64,000 nt of DNA from Siphonodentalium dalli (taxonomy: Eukaryota > Mollusca > Scaphopoda > Gadilida > Siphonodentaliidae), in assembly GCA_032622095.1 (NCBI GenBank), contig CP136064.1, forward strand, positions 277,971,614-278,035,613. Direction: 5' to 3'. The translations under genes were made by a program, and so were the position numbers. Positions 42,911 to 53,986 of the stretch are shown here, in pieces. Positions within the stretch are counted from its first letter, which is position 1; the number at the start of each line of letters is the position of its first letter. A model generated the notes under the pieces. It was not told where the DNA came from. It made no database searches and saw only the letters and a program-made list of their open reading frames with translations.

Positions 42911-42927
42911 GGGGGGGGGGGGGGGGG
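42911..42927. repeat. Poly(G) tract, 17 nt
   Basis: Uninterrupted G17 at the end of the first unit of the triplicated segment. A G14 tract is at 43979-43992. Confidence 0.95.
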
Positions 42928-42953
42928 TATATATATAGAAATATATTAGATTA

Positions 42954-43275
42954 TGCCTGAGTTTAGTGAGCATAGCGGGTTAGCATCACCAAATTCACTC
43001 TCTGGGGACCTCATTCTGCATGGCCTCATCTCCTATGGGAGACATAGACTTGATCAGATTGAAGTTCCCAAATGGTGAATATTGTGATGAACACAGATTG
43101 GGAACCTGGAGTATGCAATGTGTCATCTGCCAATTTGGGGATATAGAGAAAGTAAACTAAAAAAGAAATAGAATCTAAGTGAAGCCGTTTCTATAGAAAT
43201 TTGTTAATAAAGAAACTTTCCAGAGAAGATGAGGTCTAAGCAGAATGAGGTCCACAGAGGGTGAATTTAGTGGTG
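42954..43275. mobile_element. MITE B, long form, both ends eroded
   Basis: 'gcctgagtttagtgagcata' (internal deletion in the left hairpin), standard middle, and a right module that stops after 'gaatttagtgg'. Confidence 0.75.
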
Positions 43276-43652
43276 GCGGGGACATATCATCAAGGATATC
43301 ATCAATATATTCATTTTGTTTTTTCAGAGTTGTGGCCCCTTCGTTCTCTGTATTTCAGTCTTCATATTAACGTGTCTGAATGATCTTCCCTTTACTCATG
43401 AGGCAGAAGAGTGTGCTATTCATAGAGGCACAATTTACTGATAAGTGGATGTGGGTTAGTGGCTGCACAACCCAGTAGGGGGCTCTGTCATGATTTATTC
43501 CTAGAAATATTATTTTCACAGATATTAATTTCTTAGGAATGTTATGAATACAGTTTCACGAAAAGTTTTGCCGATTAATTATCAACTACTTATGTAACAA
43601 GTATGTTCTAATGTTTTAATAATTCTCCCAAATTTAGCTGATTCTGCACAAA

Positions 43653-43862
43653 TACAGTAATGCCCTAAGTAATCAATCCCTTAACCACAGCAGAATTATG
43701 GGTAACTTTTCAGGATTTAATATGGCTTGTTGCCATTCATCGGAAAGCTCTCCCCGAGAGCTTTCCGATGAATGGCAACAAGCCATATTTCCGACTAAAT
43801 CCTGAAAAGTTACCCATAATTCTGCTGTGGTTATGGAGTCGATTAATTAGAGCATTACTGTA
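43653..43862. mobile_element. MITE A copy (206 bp)
   Basis: TA on both sides. The left arm lacks 'gtcggaa'. Centre 'gctctccccgagagc' as in the 10.1 kb copy. Confidence 0.88.
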
Positions 43863-44427
43863 GCTTGTGTTTTTTACCAAAATGTATTTAGATCTCGGCA
43901 ACCTTTTTGGAGCTCTCTAACTTAGTTATCATAGGTCGGATTTGAATTATCTTTATCACACTCATGAACCAGCATGGTGGGGGGGGGGGGGGACATCATC
44001 AAGGATATCATCAATATATTCAATTATGTGTTTTTTCGGAGTTATGGCCTTCGTTCTCTGGCAGAAGAGTGCTATTCATAGACTTACAATTTGCTGATAA
44101 GTGGGTTAATGGCTGCACAACCCAGTTGGGGGGGGCTATGTCATGATTTATTCCTAGAAATACGCAGTTTTTAATTTGTTACAAATAATGTGAATTCCTT
44201 GAGTGTTTAATGAAAAATTTCGCCCAATTGAAAAGAGATGGCAAATTAATTCTCGTCTACTTATAGAACAGCATGTCCTAATGTTTCAAAAAATTATCCA
44301 AACTTGTATAGCTGTTTCAGCACAAATAACATGCGGTTTATACTATTTCATAAAGTTTACAAATCCTATGATGAATTTCTAAGCTGTTTTTATTATTCAT
44401 AAACAAAGTTTGTCAGGTGATATAAGA

Positions 44428-44644
44428 TACAGTAATGCCCTAAATAATCGACTCCTTAACCACAGTAGAATTATGTGTAACTTTTCAGGATTTAGTCGGA
44501 AATATGGCTTGTTTCCATTCATCGGAAAGCTCTCACTGAGAGCATTCCGATGAATGGCAACAAGCCATATTTCCGACTAAATCCTGAAAAGTTACCCATA
44601 ATTCTGCTGTGGTTAAGGAGTCGATTATTTAGGGCATTACTGTA
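44428..44644. mobile_element. MITE A copy (213 bp), near-perfect foldback
   Basis: TA on both sides. Both arms carry 'aacttttcagg' and 'aaataatcgactcc'. Few mismatches. Confidence 0.92.
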
Positions 44645-45021
44645 GAGGATAGAGGATATTTGGCGTTTTTAAGTAGGATATATCATATACGGAAAATTAT
44701 GTCACGAGTGAGAATCTTAAAGTGATGTGAAACATTCCAGTAAGGTGATCCAATAGAAATGGAGAATAATCTTGCTCAAAGTTGCGCTTTTTACGAATAT
44801 TAATCCAAATTGCCAACACACACCGTCATTCTTATATTTTAATTTTTAAATGCACTGACTCTGGATGGTGAAATCATTTGTTTGTTTGTTGCCGATTGTT
44901 GCGTCCCAAATCCAGATGTAAATATTTACAACTGAGTTTTAACAATGTTTTCTATTGAGTGGTATGGTTGATTTCTTTTAAATTTTTAGAATGTTAGTAG
45001 AATGCTACATTCCCCAGGTTG
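44645..45021. other. Unassigned AT-rich stretch
   Basis: Nothing recognised. Confidence 0.35.
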
Positions 45022-45910
45022 GCATAACACAGGGACCAGCCTAGACCATATTTTCAGGGCGAAATGACTTCGCCCTACTATAAAAATAAGGCGAAGTGGC
45101 CGTTCTATAGGGCGAAGTGAGTCTACAAAACTTAAATTGAACAGTACTACGACAGGAGTCGCTATAGAACGAAAATAGGAGAGATGTAATATGTCAATTA
45201 AACTTATGAAACAATGGTTGAAATATGGAGTCTTTATGTTCACTTCATGACCCTAATAACTGTTAATAATATCCAAACATAATTGTGAGAGGATAGCAGC
45301 ATTTTATATCGTAATTGTGGGAGAATGACAAGATTTTATTTCATATTTTTCGGGTTGTTAAAAATGCCAACAATATTTATCAAACCGAAACAAAACGAAA
45401 TCATGAACACTTTCACTGCGCTCTATTAGTAATCCCGTTTGAAAATTTAATATGCTTCACAAATGAATTTGTTTTAAAATTTCTTTAACCAAACTCCATA
45501 GAGGGAGTGATGAACTGACACATTGTGAGAGCTGTGAGTTGTAATCTTCATTGTAAGGTGTGGTAATCACGGTAATCTAAAAATCACAACAACCAGATTA
45601 ACACTTGAGGCCCGACGATGTTTTCACAGCTGCCAGTAATCAGACTCCGTTGTCAACATGCTTCCAGCTTGGAGCAATACAGGTGTTAATTGTTTTACAA
45701 CACCCTGATAGTGGAGTATTGTGTGCAATCACTGTTGACAGTTGTAAATTATCATAAATTATTTGGGGAATTTTGCCGATTTTCGTCAGTCAACTTTGGA
45801 ATTTTCAGGGCGACTTGAACTTCGCCCGACTGCAAAAATAAGGCGAAGCGGACGGCGCTAGGGCCAAGAAGTCGCCCACGTCGCCCTCTCGGCTGGTCCC
45901 TGGCATAACA
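45022..45910. mobile_element. H element (hAT-type), complete, 873 bp, perfect 8-bp duplication
   Basis: Element 45030-45902: CAGGGACCAGCC to GGCTGGTCCCTG, flanked by GCATAACA on both sides. Sub-terminal inverted blocks 'cttcgccc.act..aaaaata' / 'aggcgaag.gg' occur at both ends. No transposase frame, so it is non-autonomous. It shares termini but not the interior with the 8.9 and 38.3 kb H copies. Confidence 0.92.
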
Positions 45911-46344
45911 CCTGAATACTAACTTATCAGTTTCTCGAACTCGAACTAGTCCATAATATGTCTTTAATTATATAGTTTTATAATTGTATGGAAAAATCCA
46001 TTAACTAATGAAAGTATTAAATAAGGTCTATCTCTTACTATAACAAGTTTTATATAGTTTCCTGGGTATAAAATAATAAATATGAATCAAAAACCTCTGT
46101 TCGGAAACACTTCTATCAATCAATATTGATAATTTTCTGGTATAATACACACAATGAATTTGGACAATTTATGGGCTATTATTTAGAACAGATCATCCAT
46201 GAAATTTCAGGGAATCTCAGATGGAGATAGAGTTCTCCCGCTTGTTGTGCTCTGAATGCTTCTGTGGGAGAATCTATCTTGTTAGCACTTGCCACCAAGT
46301 CAAAATGTCAGATATTTTGTTCTACAACCTCAGGAATAAACCAC
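45911..46344. other. D-like tail and unassigned sequence
   Basis: 'ccataatatgtctttaatta' and 'gtatggaaaaatccattaac' resemble a D right end. 'actataacaagttttatata' recurs inverted at about 54.45 kb. The rest is unassigned. Confidence 0.35.
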
Positions 46345-46825
46345 TTAAAGGTACTCAATCCGATTAAGCGCCCTTCAATTACTATTTGTTTGGCTTTGGG
46401 GGTAAAAAATATATTTGATTCGAGTCGAGGAACCCACCCATCAAAGCTCAGGGTGATTAGAAATCAATTTTTGAAATTTATTAATTTTCGGAGATCTGTC
46501 CCACAAGTTAGCAGAACCACGTGCTCAAAACGGACAAATTGCGGGTGTAAGATGGATAACTGTAAAATCAAGTGCTTACTATTGACAATAATAACCACTT
46601 AATTTTAGAGTTATCCATCTTACACCCGCAATTTGTCTGTTTTGATCACGTGGTTCTGCCAACTTGTTGGCTACATCTCCGAATATTAATAGATTTCAAA
46701 AATTGATATCTTAAATCACTCTGAGCTTTGATGGGTGGGTTCCTCGACTCGAATCAAATATTTGTTACCCCCAAAGCCAAAGAAATAGTAATATAGGACC
46801 CTGTGATCAGATTAAGTACCTTTAA
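46345..46825. mobile_element. E element: 481-bp TTAA-bounded foldback
   Basis: TTAA at 46345-46348 and 46822-46825. Arms of about 230 bp pair along nearly all their length: TTAAAGGTACT / complement, 'tttggctttgggggtaa', 'gattcgagtcgaggaaccca', 'agaaccacgtg' and 'acaaattgcgggtgtaagat', around a short centre 'tactattgacaataataacc'. No other copy in the window. The 112-residue ORF in one arm is not taken as a gene. Confidence 0.9.
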
Positions 46826-46970
46826 TTGTGCCTTTATAGACAAATAATATACCCAATCTTCAATTTGTGAGTGTTTTTATTCACAGAAAAAGTTATTTTA
46901 ATATTCTTGTAATTGGATTTTATAAAAATGATGTTATTGTTGTAATTGTGGCCATGAAGAGAGAATATGT

Positions 46971-47129
46971 TTAACCCTTCATGAAGGGAGCTGCGTTGGT
47001 TTAAAGATCCTGTTCCAGTGCATTCTCTTATATTTGCGAGGCTCCCTATAGAAGACTTGCATATATAATAGAATTCATTGGCACAGGGTTTTCGCAAATT
47101 TTGGGAATCTCCAGTCATGGAAGGGTTAA
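46971..47129. mobile_element. C2 element (159 bp), complete, one hairpin
   Basis: TTAA 46971-46974 and 47126-47129. Left 'cccttcatgaagggagctgc', hairpin 'gtgcattctcttatatttgc'/complement, right 'cagtcatggaagggttaa'. Confidence 0.9.
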
Positions 47130-47499
47130 GAGTTGGTCAGTCTGTCCTTCAAAGTTGTTTGGGACATAAATAGACGTGTGTAATTAGTTCTAAGATGGCG
47201 TAGGTGTAATGCGGGAGACAATGGGGGTGTTAATTGGTTGATGAAGACCGATATTCAAATATATGTTCCCTATAGGCTGGTCCCTTCCGTTCAATACGCC
47301 AGAGAAAGTGGAGGTGCTAATTGGTCGATGAAGACCGATATTCAGATATCTGTTTCCTGTCCTTGATAGATTGGCCTTATGTTCAAAATGGAGGTAATAT
47401 GATCAGCGAATCACCTACGGACCAATCAAAACATTATAGTAGCTAATGGGGCTCTGTCATAGAACTAATGGCCCCTCCCATGAGGAGGCGTCGGTGAAG
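47130..47499. repeat. Unassigned stretch with a 45-bp direct repeat
   Basis: 'taattggttgatgaagaccg' + 'atattcaaatat' (47231-) recurs with few changes at 47321-. 'aggctggtccct' at about 47276 resembles an H terminus without the rest of an element. Confidence 0.6.
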
Positions 47500-48310
47500 A
47501 ACAGTTATGTGTTGGTCAAAAGGGCATCCACCATTTAGGCTCAGGGCAATTTACAGGGACGCCGGAACCACCAAAGGGTTAGGGGGGCAAACCAGTCAGG
47601 AGGGCACTTTTCGGGTACCCACTGGACTCCCCTGGGCCAGTGCAAGGGGGGCAAGTGCCCCCTGCATGCCCCACCTTCTCCAGCGGCTAGCCAGACAGCT
47701 AGTATCTGAACTGAAAGAATTTGGTCTACTATCCATGATAATATTGAAACGTGAAGAAAGTCGATTGATTTCGCACATGACATTACCTCATGATTTATTT
47801 TTTGTATTATTTGTAATAAAGATGTTTGTTTAATTCAAGGAAATTCCATTGCCCCCCCCCCCCCCCCCAAGTTGGAATCTTAACTGGTACTTTAAGCTAT
47901 TAAGATCTTAATAAAAACCTAACACCCCCCCCCCCCCCCCCCCCATGGTTAGAAATTTTCCAAACGATGACCATTTAAGTAAAAACATTTAACCAAAAGT
48001 AGGAATGTTGGTCTAAAAATTAATATTTACTGTAAATACTGGTTGAAAACCACCCCCCAACATTCCCCTACCCCCAACTCTCTCTCTCTCTCTTGTTGCC
48101 ATGATCCTGCCTTGCACTAAAACAGTTAAGCACACTTGGTGCACCAAAGTGAGTTGTCCGCGCCCTTCACATGTCGAGAATATTTAGGGAAGCTGATGTA
48201 ATTATTCATATTTTACTCCGCCATCCTGCTTGAGATCTTCATATTGAGTCTATTGATTTCGCATATGACATCAGCTCATGATTTTTTTGCCAATAAAGAA
48301 GTTATATGAC
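47500..48310. repeat. GC-rich interspersed repeat plus homopolymer tracts
   Basis: 47560-47690 is unusually GC-rich ('ggggggcaagtgccccctgc'). C17 at 47852-47868, C20 at 47925-47944, and (CT)n at 48080-48093. 'ttgatttcgcacatgacatt' (47765) recurs as 'ttgatttcgcatatgacatc' (48253). The 108-residue frame 47507-47833 has no recognisable domain. Confidence 0.5.
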
Positions 48311-48315
48311 TTGCC

Positions 48316-48699
48316 CAAGCCTGTGAATAGTGTGTCTGTCATTTGCAGAATGAGGTGCCCAGAGGGTGAATTTAGTCAAGCTGTTCCTCAAGGTGAGCTA
48401 TCATCACCAAATTCACCAGGATCAGATTGAAGTTCCCCAGTTGAAGTTGGATGTTCACCCGTTAGTCACCTCGGTAACGCATTTTATCTTCTGCAAATTA
48501 GAGGATATAGAAACTTCCCAGAAATGAAAAAGTATCTAAAAACAGTGTTAATTTTAGACCTTATATAGACACTTCCCAGAAGATAAGGCCTAAGCAGGGG
48601 GTGAATTTGATGATGCTAGCCTGCTGTGCATGATAGCATCACTAAATTCACCCCCTGGGGACCTCATTCTGCAAATGACAGACACATTATATGCAGGCT
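48316..48699. mobile_element. MITE B, long variant with alternative middle, reverse orientation
   Basis: CAAGCCTGTGAATAGTGTGT, damaged left hairpin, middle in reverse ('gttgaagttggatgttcacc'), second hairpin with 'ccccctggggacctcattct', right 'gacacattatatgcaggct'. Confidence 0.78.
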
Positions 48700-49088
48700 G
48701 ACCATCCTCTGAAGCATAAATTACTTGTCAGTTTGTTGATTTTATGACTTAAATTTGTAAGAAAAACAAACAGTGACATGTTTTGATTGGCTAATATCTA
48801 CCATGGAGTGCATGCTCTGTATAAAATTAATGGTTTATTTGGATATGTAATAAACTTGGTTTTCTATGGGAGTGGTGGCATCATCCTAGATATTGGCACC
48901 AGCTCTACTGTCAACAAAACATGTTCTCAAATCTAATGTTATGTAGATTCTGTGGAGCATATATGTCTTGTCTATGGACGTGGCTAGATGGTCTCCTGCG
49001 GGTGGGGATTTCCAACATTTTCTGAGCCTGAAGCAGATTTCATCCATAAATTTCACCTGTTAAATAATCTGAGAAATTCCATTTGCAC
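48700..49088. other. Unassigned stretch
   Basis: Nothing recognised. Confidence 0.35.
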
Positions 49089-49516
49089 CAAGTCTGAGTT
49101 TAGTATGACTGTCATTTGCAGAATGAGGTCCCCAGAGATTGAATTTAGTGACGCTAGACTAGCATCACTACATTTACCCTCTGGGGAATTCATTCTGCTT
49201 AGGCCTCATCCTCTCAGGGAAGTTTCTTTATTATCAAATTTCTATAGAAACTTCTTCATATAGATTCTATTTCTTTTTTTAGTTTAGTTTCTCTGTATCC
49301 CCAAATTGGCAGAAGAGACATTGCATAATCGAGGTTCCCAATGGGTGTAGATCACAATATTCACCATTTGGGAACTTCAATCTGAGTCTATGTCTCCGAT
49401 ATCAGATGAGGCCATGCAGAATGAGGTTCCCAAAGGGTGATTTAGTGATGCTAGCCCACTATGAGGGATAGCATCTCTAAATTCACCCTCTGGGGACCCC
49501 ATTCTGCAAATGACCG
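49089..49516. mobile_element. MITE B, long form (about 428 bp)
   Basis: CAAGTCTGAGTTTAGTATGA, hairpin with a shortened loop ('gacgctagactagcatc'), middle oriented as in the 5.2 kb copy, second hairpin, right end 'attctgcaaatgaccgc'. Confidence 0.8.
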
Positions 49517-49914
49517 CCAATTGGTTTGGAATTTTCCAACTAGTACCTGTAACTTTCCACCTGTTGAATATTTCCAAACTGCTAACAGCCATCTAAGGTT
49601 CAAAATGTCTTTTGGTCAAAAAAACAAAACATTCCACATTAAATACTGCTTTTGGTCCCATATTTCTAACTACTAGCAATGTTGTGTCAGGCATGAAATT
49701 TCAAACTACTGTAACTATTGGCCAATGTGTGTCATAACCCCCCAGCCCCCCCCCCCCCCCTATTCCCAGTCAGATATTGTACCTGGGTACTAGGCAACCA
49801 GTTTAAAACACTTCAAAATGGACTCAATATGCATTTTAAATTCACATTAGTATAACCTTTATTCAAAGGAACAGGCCCTTAAAAATAATGGATTTCCAAA
49901 ATAAAACAGTGCAG
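49517..49914. other. Unassigned stretch with C15
   Basis: C15 at 49746-49760; otherwise nothing recognised. Confidence 0.35.
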
Positions 49915-50020
49915 GGAACATTCTGATAATAAGATCAACAAATGTTTGTTGAACTTGTTATTTAAAAATAGGTCGTTCATGAGTATCCAAGGTGTCATAA
50001 GAGTTAAGAAATCCATAGGT
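49915..50020. mobile_element. D fragment
   Basis: 'ggaacattctgataataaga', 'caacaaatgtttgttgaact', 'cgttcatgagtatccaaggt', 'aagagttaa'. A second piece with 'gaccgtt..tgagtatccaga' style text lies at 50440-50512. Confidence 0.5.
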
Positions 50021-50137
50021 TTTCATTATCAAACTGTGGCAGCATTTAAACTCCCGAACTGTGTCCGACTGTCCATAGATTGTCGTGGAATCACAAGATC
50101 CCTGCAGCTCCATGCATTGACACTAGTTTAACCTTCA

Positions 50138-50373
50138 TTAACCCTTCAATGATGGGAGTCATGCTGGTGCAGCATTAAAGATCCTGTGCCATGCATTCTC
50201 TTATATATGCGAATATTCCATATGGAGCTTACAAGTTCAAGGTAAATATTATTAGGCCAATGTATTCTCCTATATATGCGAGGTTCCCTATGGGAAACTC
50301 ACATATTTATTAAGAGAATGCATTGGCACAGGGTTTTTGCAAAATTTCAAGAAGCTCCGTCATGGAAGGCTTA
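50138..50373. mobile_element. C2 element, two-hairpin type, partly deleted
   Basis: TTAACCCTTCAATGATGGGA at the left. The first hairpin lost its right strand; 'aggtaaatattattaggcca', intact second hairpin, 'cagggtttttgcaaaatttc' and 'gtcatggaaggc' at the right. Confidence 0.8.
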
Positions 50374-50510
50374 TGGAACAGGCCCTTCAAACTAACAGTT
50401 TTTCAAAATAAATTTGTGGAGAAAACATGGTTACCATTAATTCATTTGCAGCGACTGTTCTGATAATACCCATTATTGGTCGTTCATGAGTATCCAGATC
50501 ATCAAAAGAG

Positions 50511-50752
50511 TTAACCCTTCCATGACTTCATGAAATTTTGCGAAAACCCCACTCCAATGCATTTTCTTAAATATGCGAGTCTCCCATAGGGAGCCTCGCA
50601 TATATAAGAGAATTCATTGGCCTAATAATATTTACATTGACCATGTAAGCCAGTGCATTCTCTTATATATGCGAGGCTCCCTATATAAGAGAATGCACTG
50701 GCACATGATCTTTAATGCTGCACTAGCGCAGCTCCCATTATAAAAGGATTAA
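50511..50752. mobile_element. C2 element (242 bp), complete, two hairpins
   Basis: TTAA 50511-50514 and 50749-50752. 'cccttccatgacttcatgaa', first hairpin, 'cctaataatatttacattga', second hairpin (shortened), 'tgatctttaatgctgcacta', 'ataaaaggattaa'. Confidence 0.88.
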
Positions 50753-52189
50753 AAGCATACAAATCGACCTATTCGATGAAGTGGCAGTTAATGGCCCATA
50801 AATCTAGTTTTTTTATGACCTCACAAACAAGCTATAAACAGGAAGTGGTGATGGGGCAGTAGTTGACCCACGCAGACCTCAACACCACATTGATTGGGGA
50901 CGAGATTCCAGCAACCCACGGACTCCAGCTGTGTCCGTAGATAGATTGTCCTGGAGTCGCAAGATCCCTGCAGCTCCGTCAGTGATTACATCTGATTGGC
51001 TGCCATTTTCTCATCCACGACTGTGATTAGATACGATCTTTGCTTGTATCTGCAGACATGCTCTCAGTCTCAACACACTGACTGCTTTGCTTTACAAAAA
51101 AGGAAGACTTATTTTGTGGGTTGTTACCAAATGGAATGAAGCCTTGATATTACTCTACTCTAGTCATTCCTGGAATGTAAATTATGAGTTGTATATGTAA
51201 TACTTATGGCTCCCAGGCTTGAGTGACATCAATATTTTAACATCTGTTTCTGACAAGATATATCTTAGTGCATTTGAGGTTTTCTTTAGAGGAAGGGAAG
51301 CTGTCAGTATCCGTGGTAACTAGTTTAAGGATTAGACTACATGTGCCAGTTGGTATTTTTATATTTTTCTTACCTCATGCCAGGGTAGAACTTACTCTAG
51401 AAGAGGATTAGTGAAAAGGACTTCCCGCAGCGAATGCAATATGTTATAACTTGGCATCTTGCTTCCATGAAATGAGTGTTAATTGATGGTCAGAAGTCTA
51501 CACCTGGAAGATAAACAGGATTTCTAAATTTGTTTGATGCCAGATGGACAACAGTAGCTCATGGATCAATTTCCTTTTTAACGGATTGTTGCTGCATCTT
51601 AACTGACTTTTCACATCTGCGAGACTGGATTATTAAAAGATTTGCTTTTGTTTCACCACAAATAGTTTCAATTTTATGAGAATTGTGTTACATCTTAACA
51701 ATTTTCATTCAAATATCTTTTTAATTTTTCATGAGGGAATTATATAATTTTTTAAATTGGTATTAAATTGGAATTCACTTTAGAATAAATTGAATTCCGA
51801 AGAAACATCATGACAGAATTAAAATATTCAGCGATCATCGAACATCATCTTAAATGCATGAACTAATCAGGCGAATTCTATGGAGCAAGAAAATAACATC
51901 ATTATAAGGATAGTCTGCATGCACAGCCTGTGAACGTCATTACCTGTTGTAACGACTTGAATAAGTCACATATTAGATCGCGGTTTGTAACATCACACAT
52001 AGTATCCTGCTTTGGGAACCCCCGTGTTTTGAAGAACAGATGCTTCACCGCCTCGAGTCAAAAGAGTGTGTTAGTCTCAGTTACTACAAACCAAATTACT
52101 TTTTCTCCGCTGTGCTGTGGTGCTTTATAAAATTCTTCTGATGCTGTTGGCTCGATGATAGTACAGGCGACTTACCTTGATCTGTGAAA
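50753..52189. other. Longest low-copy stretch of the window
   Basis: About 1.4 kb without recognised MITEs or arrays. One phrase, 'caagatccctgcagctcc', occurs at 50095 and 50960. The frame at 51930-52130 is short and motif-free. This is the most promising interval for host regulatory or intronic sequence, but nothing specific is seen. Confidence 0.4.
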
Positions 52190-52520
52190 TGTGTTTTCTG
52201 GATATTTTACTGAGTGGACGAATATACATGCTATTCACGTTGATTTGTGATTTTCTGAATATTTGACGAATTGGACAAATATACAAGCTTTTCAGATTGA
52301 TTAGTGACTTGATATGTTCTGAATATATTACTGAGTGGACAAATATACATGTTATATGTATTGATCTGTGATTTCATGAATATTTGACGAATTGGACAGA
52401 TATACAAGCTTTCCAATTGATTTGTGAACTGTAATTTTCTAAATATTCTGCGATGTGAATGAATCTATTCTCACTTCAATTTATGAATTGTGAATTTCTG
52501 AACATTTCACTGAGACTTGA
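52190..52520. repeat. Diverged tandem repeat of about 65 bp, arranged as 130-bp pairs
   Basis: Alternating phrases 'tattttactgagtggac.aat' and 'tatttgacgaattggacaaa', each followed by 'atacaagct' or 'atacatg' and 'ttgatttgtga'. At least five units with substantial divergence. Confidence 0.8.
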
Positions 52521-53238
52521 TGATTTCACATATTGTCTGTTAGAAGTACTGTTGATCCCACAGTATAACCTGATATCTGTGCTACTTATGACGGACATTG
52601 TAAACTCTTATCTGTGCTAGTCCTTTGGAATTGGTGAATTTGTCTGTTGGGATTTGAAGAATTATGTGTAACACATGAACAATTCACCTATTCGGTTCAA
52701 ATTTCATAAATTTGATCAAATTGAGTGACTTCACACAGTTTTATTCCATATTATCTCAGCTTTAGAATTTTTCAGTCAATCAGCCATGGAATAATAATCC
52801 CTAACGTGTCGTACTAACATTGTGGAATTACATTACCGACTCTCTAGGTATGTCCATCAGCTTTTACTTCCGACCCCTCGGGGCCATACTATTCAATTGA
52901 CAGATGTCTCATGTAATATTCCTCAATTCCATGGATGCAATTCTCAAGAGTTCGCTGCGATGACAAATCTTAATGTGTATGACTCAAAGGAGGCTATAAA
53001 GCATATAGACGTCTATATGGAACATTAAATGGACCTATTGGCTTACAGTCGATTCTTATGAGATATTAACTTTAACGTGGAACTGTTCGAATGCAGTGGA
53101 TTCTTTAAGCCAGACAGATGTGAATGACACTCTTAGTTGTAAAGGAACATCATGGTTATGTGATTAATTTGGATTTATTAGTCTGCATCATTCTAAATGG
53201 ATCTGAACGGAAATCTCGAAAAGTAGGTATCATCGATA
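52521..53238. other. Low-copy stretch with an unexplained 68-residue frame
   Basis: Plus frame 52822-53028 includes 'TDVSCNIPQFHGCNSQEFAA' and a normal codon mix, but no family is recognised. A donor-like 'ctaggtatgt' sits inside it at 52846. Exon status is undecided. Confidence 0.25.
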
Positions 53239-53408
53239 TTAACCCTTTCAGTGCCAAGTCCGATTTTTGTATCAACCCATATTTCCTTGGATCATTTTTC
53301 AAATTTATTGATTATAATAATGTGATACATTGATGGAAAGAGCTCTTAAAAAATTATCAAGGAAATATGGGTTGATACATAAATCGGACTTGGCACTGAA
53401 AGGGTTAA
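53239..53408. mobile_element. C4 element (170 bp) with long near-perfect terminal repeats
   Basis: TTAA 53239-53242 and 53405-53408. Inverted termini of about 51 bp starting TTAACCCTTTCAGTGCCAAG differ at one base. The centre is short and AT-rich. It lacks the hairpin core of C1-C3. Confidence 0.93.
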
Positions 53409-53519
53409 TCAGTTAAGATTATCAAATTTCTGAAATTAGTGGTTTACATTTATTTGTTAGGCTCAAAGACAGAACATTTTTAAGCAGTAGGCCTACATGG
53501 GAACTGAAATTCATATAAT
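53409..53519. other. Unassigned
   Basis: Nothing recognised. Confidence 0.3.
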
Positions 53520-53986
53520 ATCTTGACAATTTTTCCAACTTTGATGGTACGTGGTTCACATTTGCGAAGACGCAGACCAAGTTCGAATTTGGTCATGGTA
53601 CGATGATTTTTGATGGGGTTATGCCTTTTTTTTAATCAGAAATCGCTGTTTTCATGTTTTACGCATGGTAACTTGAGCAATATTCTACAGAATTTATTGA
53701 TATTTGGTACCTTATTTATATTTGTGAAGAAGCAGGCCAAGTTCGAAATTGGTCACAGTTCGATGATATTTTTTACAGAGTTATGCCCCTTTTTAAAAAT
53801 CATAATATTTGCCCCCTTCTTCAACTTAGAAATAATAATATTTGTATTTTCTAAATAATAAGCTTGAGCAATCAAATGAATCATTTGATATTTGGTGCAT
53901 GGTTCACCTTTGAGAGCATGCATGTGATCGTTAAGCATGATGCATCTTGAGTCAAATTTTTGCCAGAATTTGTCTTCTTTATTCTT
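53520..53986. repeat. S-type monomers, about 170 bp, diverged
   Basis: 'aggccaagttcgaa.ttggtca', 'gttcgatgat..tttt..gagttatgcc' and 'tattgatatttggtaccttat' recur two to three times. Cut at the right by a C1 insertion in 'ctttattcttttaa'. Confidence 0.65.

Larger units (their letters stand above)
42560..44400. repeat. Segment present three times in tandem, broken by MITEs
   Basis: 'gcaca.tttactgataagtgg', 'ggctgcacaacccagt.ggg', 'catgatttattcctagaaat' and 'aattatcaactacttatgta' recur at about 42569-42900, 43407-43650 and 44062-44400. The last two are preceded by 'catcaaggatatcatcaata'. A B copy (42954-43275) and an A copy (43655-43860) separate the units. Confidence 0.85.

Noticed and set aside
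46264-46602. 112-residue ORF as a gene
   Set aside because: It lies mainly in one arm of the TTAA foldback E. Its mirror arm does not keep the frame.
47270-47290. H element at 47.28 kb
   Set aside because: Only 'aggctggtccct' is present, without sub-terminal H sequence or an opposite end.
47507-47833. 108-residue ORF as a gene
   Set aside because: It lies in a GC-rich low-complexity repeat with inverted G/C words; the minus-strand ORFs over the same DNA are equally long.
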